DNA from: Mytilus galloprovincialis
Taxonomy: Eukaryota; Mollusca; Bivalvia; Mytilida; Mytilidae
Assembly: GCF_965363235.1 (NCBI RefSeq)
Contig: NC_134846.1
Span: 63,725,121 to 63,789,120, forward strand
Direction of reading: 5' to 3'
DNA length: 64,000 nucleotides
The translations under genes and the position numbers were made by a program. Below the pieces are notes generated by a model. It did not search any database, was not told where the DNA came from, and worked only from the letters and a program-made list of their open reading frames with translations. This document shows, piece after piece, positions 47,570 to 58,900 of this stretch. Position 1 is the first letter of the stretch. Every line of letters starts with the position of its first letter.

Positions 47570-48190
47570 ACTTAATTAATCTTTCCCGGATTCCTTATCA
47601 TAAATTATAATGACTGTATTGTGCACCGTCTATTTCGAATTAAAGTAAACATCTTTTATGGGGGTTCTTTGTATAAGATACGGACTATGCATTATATGGG
47701 GCACCTATCAGGTTTTTCCAACACCACCTCCTAAACCAATTATAAAAGTTCTGAACTGAATTGCTCCATTTTTAATCAATTAATGCAAATATGCACCTTC
47801 TATTTCTATTTTTTGGTGAAAATATTTTTCATGTTTTTATATCTCAAATACGGACTTTGCCATAGTTTTATATTGGGCGTATCTATTTTATATCCACAAA
47901 TTCCTTCAGACACTTAACTTTGTGAATCTTTTTTAGATTCTTTATCATTTAATTCAATTGTGCACCTCTTATTTTCATTTTTTTTTTTAGAAAACTCACT
48001 GTTTTCTCCTTCCGTGATAAGGGCTTATCCACTACCTTATTGGGTGGTACCCATTCACTATACGCAACTTTCCTAAACTTACCGTATATTAATAAAACTT
48101 TCTCAGATTCTTTATCAAATGATGCCACTCTGCACCTATATCTTAGTTGGTTTTTTTTTTTTGGGGGGGGGGGTATTTTTTCCAAAACAT
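47570..48190 (+). repeat. Diverged ~180-bp tandem units, 3-4 copies
   Basis: Each unit has a 'TTCTTTATCA', 'TGTGCACC(G/T)(T/C)(T/C)TATTT' and 'ATACGGACT' series near 47,600, 47,780, 47,945 and 48,115. Old and non-coding; poly-T and poly-G tracts near 48,155-48,175. Confidence 0.55.
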
Positions 48191-48719
48191 GGACTTCAGA
48201 AGCGGCGGGAGAATACTTTCGTTAATTCTTTTCTCAATACCTCAAGTTTTTAAACAAATCACTGCATGTTGTATTGAGTTGTAAATACTTAAATTTACAT
48301 ATATTACTTCAAAAAGAAGATGAAATATTATTGCCAATTGATTGCCAATTTAATTATACAACTTTCCCTCCGCGTCTCAAATGTTCCCTGAATAAAATAA
48401 TTCACATGAGACAAACCAACGACCATAAATTATATACAGCGAGGTAATACGTATTTGTTAGATCTAACCCACACACACACACACCAACACAAACACCGAT
48501 ACACACCAACAACCCTTTTAACCCTGCACAATTGAAATATGAAAAAAAAACAAAAACGTTTAAATCCCTTTTAAATAAGCTGTACTCGCCAGACCGATAA
48601 AATGCCAAACTTAAAGCAAACAACATCGAACAAAAATGAGGACAAAATCACAAATATTCAAAACGACAACGCAGTGAAGCAGTGATACAACTTAGGAAGC
48701 TACCATTTGATTTTTAGGA

Positions 48720-48910
48720 TGGGGGGAGGGGGGGGGGGCTAGGATGAAAAATTGTTTCCTGCTTTTTTTTTTTTGTAATCTCTATCCTGCCTTTTTATTT
48801 TTCAGTCTATTCGGTCCTGCCTTTTTTTCTTAGCTTATCCTGACTTTTTTACAACAAATGTCATCCTGCCTTTTTTTTTCCAAGTTACTCATCCTGCCTT
48901 TTTTTTTACG
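48720..48910 (+). repeat. Degenerate ATCCTGCCTTTTTTT repeats after a poly-G tract
   Basis: Five drifting copies of (A/T)(T/C)CCTG(C/A)CTTTTTTT at ~35-40-base spacing between 48,760 and 48,905. The segment follows a poly-G stretch. Low-complexity. Confidence 0.6.
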
Positions 48911-48911
48911 A

Positions 48912-49294
48912 CCATTGGTTGACGACCTAAATTATCCCATTGACTGGGACAGATTAGGTGAACGTTTGTTGGTAACAATCACTGCTCACTATGTACTTGT
49001 TAAAGACACTGAATCTGTGGGGTCACATAAGGTTCTCAACACCTAAATAAAGTAATTCGAAAAACTAATCCGGAATAATACGATGTGTTGATTTATATCA
49101 ATAATATAAATCAAAACATAAAGGTTATTCCTGAATAATTTTTCGAATTATTTTATTATTAAAGGCGTTAAGAACCTATGGTGACCCCACAGTTTAAATT
49201 ATATAATAAGTAAGAAGTGAGCAATGGTCGTTACCGACAAACGTTCACTTGATCTGTCCCAGTCAATGGGATAATTTAGGTCGTCAATCAATGG
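48912..49294. mobile_element. Palindromic MITE-like element, ~170-bp arms
   Basis: The left arm starts CCATTGGTTGACGACCTAAA and the right arm ends TTTAGGTCGTCAATCAATGG. The arms pair over most of their length (ATTATCCCATTGACTGGGAC with its inverse near 49,256-49,275; GGGGTCAC with GTGACCCC) around an AT-rich centre near 49,095. Non-coding. Confidence 0.75.
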
Positions 49295-50253
49295 CCAGGA
49301 CCACACTGTTTTGAATATGATTCTATATTGATTTGAATTTAACATGTTCATTTCATTAACAATTTTCAAATAACAAAGTCAGTAGATATTAACAATGTGC
49401 CTCCTTTTCACCCCATCCCAAAGTTTTTCTCAGGGTCGACTAATATCAACTTTTAACCTGAATGTTTCGGCGGACGGTGTAAATAGTCTTTTAAAATGTT
49501 ATAGCTAAAAAGATAACTGCAACTATACACTATTACAAAGTCCACAAGTAAATCAAGTATTGCTTTTTAGGCGTTTGATTTTAAACAAGACTGACGGAAC
49601 AAAAATACAATTATTTTGCAGTCTACAAAAATCATCATATCTATATTTATATTGTCTGATGAACGATATTACACTTTAAAGTTCCCTGGACAGTTCATAA
49701 TATCATATAAATACGTAGATACCTTCAAATTGCCTTTGTTTTTTCTTCAAAATCACGACTGGTCATACAGTAAAAAAATTTGAAATCGCTACTAGAATAC
49801 AGTCAGTTATGGACTGATCGTACAGTAATTTATTTTGGTATCCTCAAGGAAAACATATTTTTTATGGGAAATACGAATGTTCTACTTAAATACGAAACGA
49901 ATATTGAAACAGTATATATTGAACTTTAAACTGATGCAAATATTTGCAATAAAAGGTTATTTGTTTTGTACTACGAGAGCAAAATTGTCCATCGATTTCA
50001 CTTTTTTCTATGAAGTTGGTATGATGCACACGTATATTTTATATTCTACTGCATGTTTTTGTTAAAGTTACACATATTTATGATGCTTTACATACCTTGA
50101 AGATGTTCAAAGCACTTTATAGATATAGGTGTAAACAAATGATGAGAAAAGTCACCGTAGGCAAAACCGTCCTGTTAGCCAGTTGGTAGTCATCGCTTCG
50201 AAAATCGCGACTTCCGGATAGCGTACAGAATAGTATCTACACTGTGTTTAAGA

Positions 50254-53200
50254 ATAAATTTATTCTTATGTTCTAATTCGCCAAGCTTAGCCGAACATAA
50301 ATTATTTAGTCAATAAAACTCAACACATGTATACTATATATAGAAATGAGCTCTCCTTGTGAGTAGCACACTTTCATACTTTATTTTTTTCTTTTCAAAC
50401 ATCAAAACCAATGCATATATTCATATTTCAATATTCATTCAAATGTTCATCTGCATCTAATAACTCATCCAAGAAAATCACACATGTCAAGTTTCCTCAA
50501 TACAACAAAGTCCGTATCGGGATTCCATCCAACTAAAAATCAAAATCAACAACAATCTACATTATTATTACAATTTATCTTGTCACATCATTAAACTGTC
50601 TAACTCAAATCTATCAAATGGGTGGGGTGGGGTGGGGTGGGGGATATGTATAACGAAACGGAAGGTACGCTACTCGGAAAGGCAGAACGTCGAATAACTG
50701 GTTATTATTTATAAGATTCTGCACGAGAATCACGATCCTACCCTCATACAAACGGGTAGGATACCTGCATTGCGACATACAATAAACAATCAAATCATAC
50801 AATAACAAACCAGGTATGCAACCATGTGCTCATCAACACGTGTTGCACATAAACAAACATAGACATGTGCTTCCGATACTATTAATAAATATATTTATAT
50901 TCTAATTCGCCAAGCTTAACCGAACATAAATTATTTAGTCAATAAAACTCAACACATGTATACTATATATAGAAATGAGCTCTCCTTGTGAGTAGCACAC
51001 TTTCGAAATGACGAAGTAGATAAGAAAAACGGGTATGAAAATTACAAGCCAATTAAGATTCTTAGTAACGAGTAGTTTTTCAGAAATGTTTTCACGCACA
51101 TATCCGTCTTTTGCTGTATCTGAAGACCATCTACCGTGTTTCTTAAATATTCTATCTTGAATACCAGCAGCAGCCGCAGCTGTTGTTCCACCTGCTCTTA
51201 AACTATGCAAACCAAATTTTGATTTGTCTAATCCCAAAGATTCTAAAGCCTCTAACAGTACTTCTCTGGCTCTTGTATAAGATAAAGGTGTATGACCCCT
51301 TAGCACGTACATGTTAGTCTTTTTACGATATACAACTGATCTAAACATGAATTCTATAGAATCGTGTTTAATGTTCGCTTGGTTCAAGTATGTCTCTAAC
51401 ATTTGAACTGGACAGGTTACCGAATATGTTTTGGAAATATAAACATGAGTTCCTGCTCTTTGTTGGTCCGTTTTGCTTTTTTTCGATGAATAAAGACATA
51501 TATAATGAATGAAATGAAACATCTAACCTTTTTAGATTAACTAATTCTGAAAATCCTAAAAATCCGGCATAGCTAACGAGACACATACATGCTATTCTTC
51601 TGTGGTTTAAAGTACTATTTGTATTGCCATATTTCAAAACCAGTTGATTAAGAATATAAGGAGTTATTGGTTCCTTCTTGTTTACAATGTGATGACCGAT
51701 TGACCTTTGGGTACCTTCTTTTACGGAAGTACAAAGGAAAGAATCACAAGGATTTACATATCCAGCTAATTTTTGTGTCCATTGAATGGCATAATATGCT
51801 TCATCTATCTTTGCAAAAGAACTATAATTTTTTCGTAAGTGAATCAAATATAATGAGACATTATAATCTGATGCCGGTAAAGGCTTTATATTAAATAAAT
51901 TACACCATTTACAAAATCTATTAAATGCATACCTGTATTTCTTTCTAGTATTATCAGCTCTAGAATTTAAACAATAATCTGGAAGACATTTTGCAAGGTT
52001 GCGAAGAGCTTCATTCTGTGGCATATTATCCTTAGACCAACGACCAGTACTAAAAACATCTGCAAAACGTATAAATAAAATAAACAAATAATAACATTAT
52101 AAAACTTTTTTTTTAATTTTTTTTCTCATGTATATCGTACTAGTCACTAGACCTTGCTATATCAACATATATAGCCGTGTCAGAATCAAATTTGCATTAC
52201 AATGCAAATTTCCCATATTGTAAACAATTAACAATATGTACATATAAATTCGAACATGATTAAGTCGCTTTCATCTTAATTGCCAGTATATCAGACTTAA
52301 AATGCTTGGTACCAAAAATGGAGTTTTTATTCTGTCCTTGAATAAATATATTTTGACCGGATGAAAAATCAAGAACTTCTCTAACGTAAGGTTGAAATTC
52401 CAATCTTCTGTTAAAAATCAAAGACCAAAATGCCGATGATGGTCATTTTGGAACGATCAATGTTCCCTCAGCTCTACAGAGAATGAGGTGTTTAATGCTT
52501 TAAGCCACTAAACTTATCGGAGGAACCATCCAATTATTTTCCAATGTCCAATTTTGAGCGAAAGCGTCAATAGCAGTGCTTCCTGGATTCCAAAATTTTG
52601 AGTTAAACCTTTTCAATTTTGTATTATGAAAATTAGCAAATCTATCTATTGTGTAAGGACCCCAAATTTCATTCATGAAAGTAAAAAACTGAAACGAGGT
52701 TTGCCAGTAATCAATATCAACCATTTTAGATATGAAATCAGCTTTGAAATTTTCACACCGAGGTATCCAAGTAGGACACAACGTGATACCCGACCTTGTA
52801 CATATTCTAAAGATATCATAAGCTAAATGTTGTATATGTAACTTTGTACTGCCTTTATTGATTATATTTACACAATTTTGGTTGTCTGTATGCCATTTAA
52901 CTATTTTACATTTCAGATCGGGTTCAAACGAATTCAACGATAACTGAATAGCCCTGAGTTCACGCCAAGTGGAACTCAATTTTTCACATTTTCATTCAAC
53001 ATACAATGACAAATCTTTTCATTCGATTCAACAGTATATGAACCTAAAGCTACATTACTTGCATCTGAATATACCATAATATCGGTACAGAATCATTCAA
53101 TAAACGCTTCTCGTTAAGCGCCAACAAATTTTTCTGCCAAAATTTCAATTCAGCTAATACACATTGTTCATATACTAAATATAGTTTTGAATCCCATGTT

Positions 53201-55276
53201 TTTCTGTTTTCTATCGCGAAATATATATGCCTCGTCATTAAATTTGTGACATTACCCATAACTGGTGACATTGATATAAATCTTCCGGCAAATTGAGCCA
53301 GCATACGTGCGTTCAAATTTGAAAATGATTTTAGAATAATATCAAGAGAATCTTTAGTGTCATTAATTCTGCGCTCTGGCACCTTTAAAGTAAAATCTTT
53401 TGAATCCCAAATCAATCCTAACCATTCTCAACACTGAACTGGTTCAAAAACTGATTTTTCTTCATTGACAATAAATCCAGCCAGTTTAAGTGATGACTTT
53501 ACAAATTCAGAAGTATCTTTACAATTTTTATAACCTTCATCCATGCCTAATCCATCGTCCAGATAAAGAACAATATTAACACCATTTTCTCGCCAATATT
53601 TTACCATTGGTCTCAAACATTTAGTGAATATATAGGGGGCGCTACTTAAACCAAATTCTAATACAGAAAAGCAGTAAAACTTGTTATTCCAGGAAAAACC
53701 TAAATATGTTTGTTGTTCTTTACAGATGTCCAAATGAAAATATCCTGATTTTAAATCAAACTTAATTAGAAAATGATCTTTTTGGAAGAATTCCATTGCA
53801 ATTTTCCAATCTTCAAATTTTACCTTGTTTTTCAAAACATAGAAATTCAATTCACTTAAATCTAAAATCAAACGCTTTTTACCAGTCTTTTGTGTAGCAA
53901 CACTGAGAGGATTAACGACGAATGGTTGAAAAGGTACTTCTAGAATACAGCCATTGCTAATTAGCTCAGTTACCGCTTCATTTACAAACACACTATTTTC
54001 TAAGGCAGATTTATTATTCCGAAATTTCATTGGAGGGGGTTGTTTCATAAATGGAATTATATAACCATTTTCAATGGTGTCCAACACAAATTTGTTGGCC
54101 CCAATGTGTTTTCAAAACTCTATATGTTTAAATAAGCTTGATTTTACTCCTTTAGCGATTTTTGAAAAATCTATATTATCAAAATATTTAACATGTTGAA
54201 AGAGAACGTTAATATGACCAAATAACATTAAATTGTCAACAAAAGTAATATACTCATCTTGTATCTTTTCACTTTGACAAGGTTCCAAAGGTTGGTTTGT
54301 TTGCAGCTTTTGGCAGTTCCTCTTGAAGTGGCCAGTTTGATGACACTCGTAACAGGTGTCGTATGGGGTCGCCTCTCGGCGACGGAACCTCGGAAAGGAC
54401 TGCTGGGTAGCGGTGTAAGGCTGATAATAACTGTTACTAGTATCAGTAGAGTTAGCAGGTCTCGAAACGGTGGCGGACGGTTTTGAGTACGGTTTTCCAC
54501 GGGTTTTCTTTTCTTTGATTGTCTTGAGGGCCCTGCTTTCTGCTTGGCGCAAACGTTTTTCATCTTCTGAATCTGATGCCAGGTCATCACTTTCGTATTC
54601 TCGGACTGTGGACCAGCCTGCTGGCGACTTGTCGGCAATCCGAATCAATTTATTCCTCCTGTTGATTTTTAGAATAAGGCCCGATATCAAATTGGTGCTT
54701 ACGGAATCTTCCGCGGATGTACATTTCTGAAGTTTCTGCAATTCGGAAACAATATCTGAGTTGGAGGAATATTGAATCTGATTCCCCTCACCCTTAAGCT
54801 TAACGGACACTTCCTTCTTGAGCTTCTTAGCTAGGGAGACTAACTTGTTTTTCAGAAAAGAAATCTTACTATCAAAATATGAAGTAAAAAGTTCAAAAGT
54901 TTGATCACTTATCTGTGGTACAGAACTAGAGTTGACACCTAAACTTGCATGTACAGGTGGCTCGTGCAAAAGCAAAGTATCCTCGTCGTCTGGGTGGTTT
55001 TCGGTCATTATAAGTTAACAAAACGGAAGGTACGCTACTCGGAAAGGCAGAACGTCGAATAACTGGTTATAAAAATATCTATTATTTATAATAAGATTCT
55101 GCACGAGAATCACGATCCTACCCTCATACAAACGGGTAGGATACCTGCATTGCGATATACAATAAACAATCAAATCATACAATAACAAACCAGGTATGCA
55201 ACCATGTGCTCATCAACACGTGTTGCACATAAACAAACATAGACATGTGCTTCAGATACTATTAATAAATATATGT
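50254..55276 (-). mobile_element. Tyrosine-recombinase retrotransposon (DIRS order, Ngaro/PAT-like), broken
   Basis: Read on the minus strand, the element has a gag-like region with a CCHC zinc knuckle (about 54.1-55.0 kb), reverse transcriptase then RNase H (about 52.5-54.1 kb), and a tyrosine recombinase (about 51.0-52.1 kb). Split direct repeats flank these parts instead of LTRs: block A at ~55,017-55,276 and again at ~50,650-50,896, and block B at ~50,898-51,005 and ~50,270-50,376. This order (A, coding, B, A, spacer, B) is that of Ngaro/PAT-like elements, which integrate through a circle by recombinase and make no target duplication. The repeat pairs differ at only about 1-2% of sites plus one small indel, so the copy is young. 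The coding part nevertheless has a few breaks, so I treat it as a fossil. Confidence 0.85.
50618..50643 (+). other. G-rich (GGGGT)n run within the retrotransposon end
   Basis: Five runs of three to five G separated by single T in 26 bases, in the spacer between the inner A block and outer B block of the retrotransposon. The sequence fits the G-quadruplex pattern. Confidence 0.6.
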
Positions 55277-55965
55277 AGGATCAATGAGTTTAGAACGGTT
55301 TTATCTAAATTAACTGGCTCTATAAACAACATCACCGTTAAATAAGGATGTGATTTCCCTATGTTAGGTGTTTTATTTAATTCTACAGGTACTGTAAAAC
55401 TTCTTAACAAAATTTTTGTATCAATGGAAATATCTTGAGTAATCATTTTTTAATTTTTTTTTTTATCTTAATATTTGTGATAACGTTATCCATGACTTCA
55501 TAATTTACCAGTTATACATAAATTACGTGAATTGAAATTAAAATACTCGAAATGCAAACACTGACATAACTAACAAATTAAGTAGGACTTCGTGACATTA
55601 TGAAGCCGGAATTGTTGACAAAACAAAGATATTTGATACTTAAGACGTAAAATATTTGTACATTTCGAAATCTGAAGCTGTTTTTGTAATTATAATCAGT
55701 TCTGATAAAATCACATTTTTTCACAATCAATAAATTTTTGTGTAAATTAAACTTTACTCATAAAAAATATTGCCACACTTAGCTGCTGACAATATGATCA
55801 TTCATTCGTGTCTTTTCATGCTCCAATGCTGTCTAGAAAATAATTTCATATATGGCTAAATATAGGCCTACACTTCGTTTTGTGACACAGATGGCGTTCT
55901 GTAGATATTAGATTTTATCAAATGACCTGTCACAACTAACGAACTTCCCCACTACAGTCAGCGAG
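55277..55965. promoter_or_regulatory. Upstream region of the dehydrogenase gene
   Basis: AT-rich gap between the retrotransposon and the dehydrogenase ATG. No other gene was seen. The promoter must lie here, but no core motif stands out; the retrotransposon end is only ~690 bases from the start codon. Confidence 0.35.
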
Positions 55966-58900
55966 ATGGCCACGACTGTCCCCAAAACCATGAAAGCTCT
56001 TGTAAAGACAAAAGAAGGCAGTTCCTTTGAATACAAGGATGTGCCTGTTCCTGAGCCTAAAGATGACGAAGTCCTACTAAAAGTAGATGCAATTTCTGTT
56101 TGTGGATCCGACATATCTTTGTACATGTGGAATGAAGTTGCTAGAGTTATAGCCACGGTGCCATTTATTCCAGGACACGAATGTGCAGGAACAGTTGTTA
56201 AATGTGGACCAAAAGCCGACATCGCTGTAGGAACAAAAGTTGGAGTGGAGAACCATTACTTTTGTGGAAACTGTTACCAATGCAAGAATGATTGTCGTGA
56301 AATTTGCAAAAATATGGGGCAGTTTGGTCATGGGAAGAAAACGGAGCATGGTGCATGTTCAGAGTATACCATAGTCTCAGCGAAGTATTTGTACCAGCTT
56401 ACCAGAAATTTAAGTAAGTTGACAAAAACGCAAAAACATCCACTTATGTCCTATTTATTGACCCCTTGATAATAGCTAAATATAGCCCAGTTATTATAGT
56501 AAAAGTTTATACATGAGATGGACAAAGTTTTTAAATTAACACAATATTATTCTAGCTGGCCTATTGGTGGCCCGAATATTATATTTTCGTGGCTAAAACA
56601 AAGTTGACACAAGACAAGTAATTAAAACCACACGTACTGAAGTCTTGTGGTCAGGATACCAAGAATCACGCCCACCCTGTGTATTTTGATAGTTTAATGG
56701 TGTTTAATCTTTTAATAAACACGTATTTTATTGTTTGCACAACAAATAACTTCGACATATATTTTAAGTAAAAACAATGTCCTCCCTCTTTAAACATAAT
56801 TTTTGATCCGATTTGTTGATTAAAAAAAATAAAGAATATTTTCTGATATGTAAAAAGGAAGGATCTAAAAAGCTTTAGCTTTAATCAATTCTATTGTACG
56901 GAAGATTGATTACGATTTCAGAAAATTATCAATATTTCTTGATATAAAAAAAATGTATGCACAGAACGACATGATAGTATTTATTCAATGATTAAAACCT
57001 TTTCAATAAGTAAGTAAATAACCAAATACATGGAGATAAACTTATTTAAACCATGCACATTTCAGACGCGGATCAAATAGCTATGTTAGAGCCGCTAGGT
57101 GTGGCACATAATGCCGTTGAGAGGTTAGATGTTAAGGGTGAAGATGCTCTTATCATTGGTTGTGGACCAGTTGGGTTGTTAGCTGGCATGGTGGCTAAAG
57201 CTGAAGGAGCTAAAAGGTTAATTTAATTTATTCTATTGGACGAACGATTGGACACGATTTATGAACTTTCTTTGAATTTACAATTGATTTATATATTCGC
57301 TTGAGATCAGTAATAAATTACTCTGAACACAACCATACAAAACACACAAACAAACCCTACCGAAAAAGAAAAAAAAAACAGAAAAGGCAAGCAAATAAAC
57401 TTTTAATAAAACAAACGAATAAGCAGGATAAAAAAAAACAAAACAAAACAAAACAAATAAAACAAAAATTAATAAGCAGGCAAACAAGACAATGAGGGAA
57501 CGAAATGTTCCAGTTAAAGTCTTGGTAAACTTTCTTGACTAGTTTATATCAAAGAGATTGGAATTTTCCCGTTTGTGACTGTGCCTTTTTCGATATATAT
57601 GTCAAACAATTTCAAACATAAATTTCAAATGTTTGCAATCATTATATAACTGAACAAGTTTCTGTTTTAGATGTTTGCGACAATTTTTTTCATTATGGAA
57701 CAGATAAAATAAATAAAAGGATATTTTCTTCTCTTGACTGCCGGTGCTTTGATGTTTGGATATGACACTTTAAGTTATATCTATACAGAACTCTTTCAAA
57801 ATTAATCAATTTCTAATATTTCTGAATTTAAAGAAAATGTCACATCCCATTACTGCAAAGTTATCGTTACGAAAGATTCAATTGGTAACACAGATTCAAA
57901 CCGGCTGTCTACAAAAAAAAAAAAAACAACATATTACTGCACAGGCAACTGGAAACACAGACAACATTTATCGTTGACTGTAGCCAAATAATTGATTTTG
58001 ATAGCAATCATGAACATGCACATGTGCAAGTCCTAATGTATCTGCCGTACCGATATCCGGTTATTGGATGTTCTATAATTAAGTTTGATTATGTCAGAGC
58101 TGCAGTGTCCTTTAACAAAATTCTGTGAAGCACAATACCTTAGATTTGTGTGAGTAGAGAGATGCTTATTTTCTCTATTGTTGTGGCTGCGCAATCTATA
58201 TGAAAAAAGTATAACAAAAAATAACTAACTCCAAGGCAAATTCAAAAATGGGGAAGCGCACCCATAAAACCAACGAAACCAAACGCTATCGATCAACGGA
58301 ACAAGGGAAAAACAACTGCCATAGTGGTATATTTCTGACTTGATACCATCTTAGATATGCGCACTTCCTTACTTTGTCTTTAAAAGCATGGTGGCTAGTT
58401 TAGTGGAGTATAAGCAACGTTTTGCACCATACGTTATACACCATCAACACACCAACCTAAAATTAATTAATTATAAATAACTATTGTATGGTTTGATTAC
58501 AGTCTAATTGGAGCAGACATTGACCCAAATAGGCTCGAACTAGCCAAGAAAGTTGGATTTGACGTAACAGTCAATACCAAAGAAAAAAACTTGAAAGAGG
58601 TAAGACAAAATCACCTTCAAGAATTTTATGTTGTGAGTTAAATCGGTTCTTAGTGCTCATACATCTCTGCAGATTCTTCTTATTTCTGTTACGTTCTTTA
58701 CAGTGAGTTTTTTTAACCACAAACTCCTTGTATTTTACAGTTTGTTATGGAATTTACAGAAGGTGATGGTTTTGGACGTGTTTGTGAATGTTCCGGAGCC
58801 CCTGTTATGGTTAATGCTAGCTTTTCTTTGCTAAGGAAGGGTGGGACGGTGGTTATGGTAGGACTACCAAAACAACCACTACATGTAGAGAATGTTCTAC

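Larger units (their letters stand above)
46163..50248. repeat. 4.1-kb region bounded by a perfect 56-bp inverted repeat
   Basis: 46,163-46,218 and 50,193-50,248 are exact inverses (AACACAGTGTAGATACTATT ... CGAAGCGA). Inside, ACTGTACGATCAGTC and ATTCTAGTAG(T/C)GATTTCAAA occur near 46,570-46,660 and inverted near 49,765-49,830, so inverted symmetry continues inward. This may be a non-autonomous DNA element or an inverted duplication. No transposase or target duplication was seen; the right end abuts the retrotransposon at 50,254. Confidence 0.6.
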
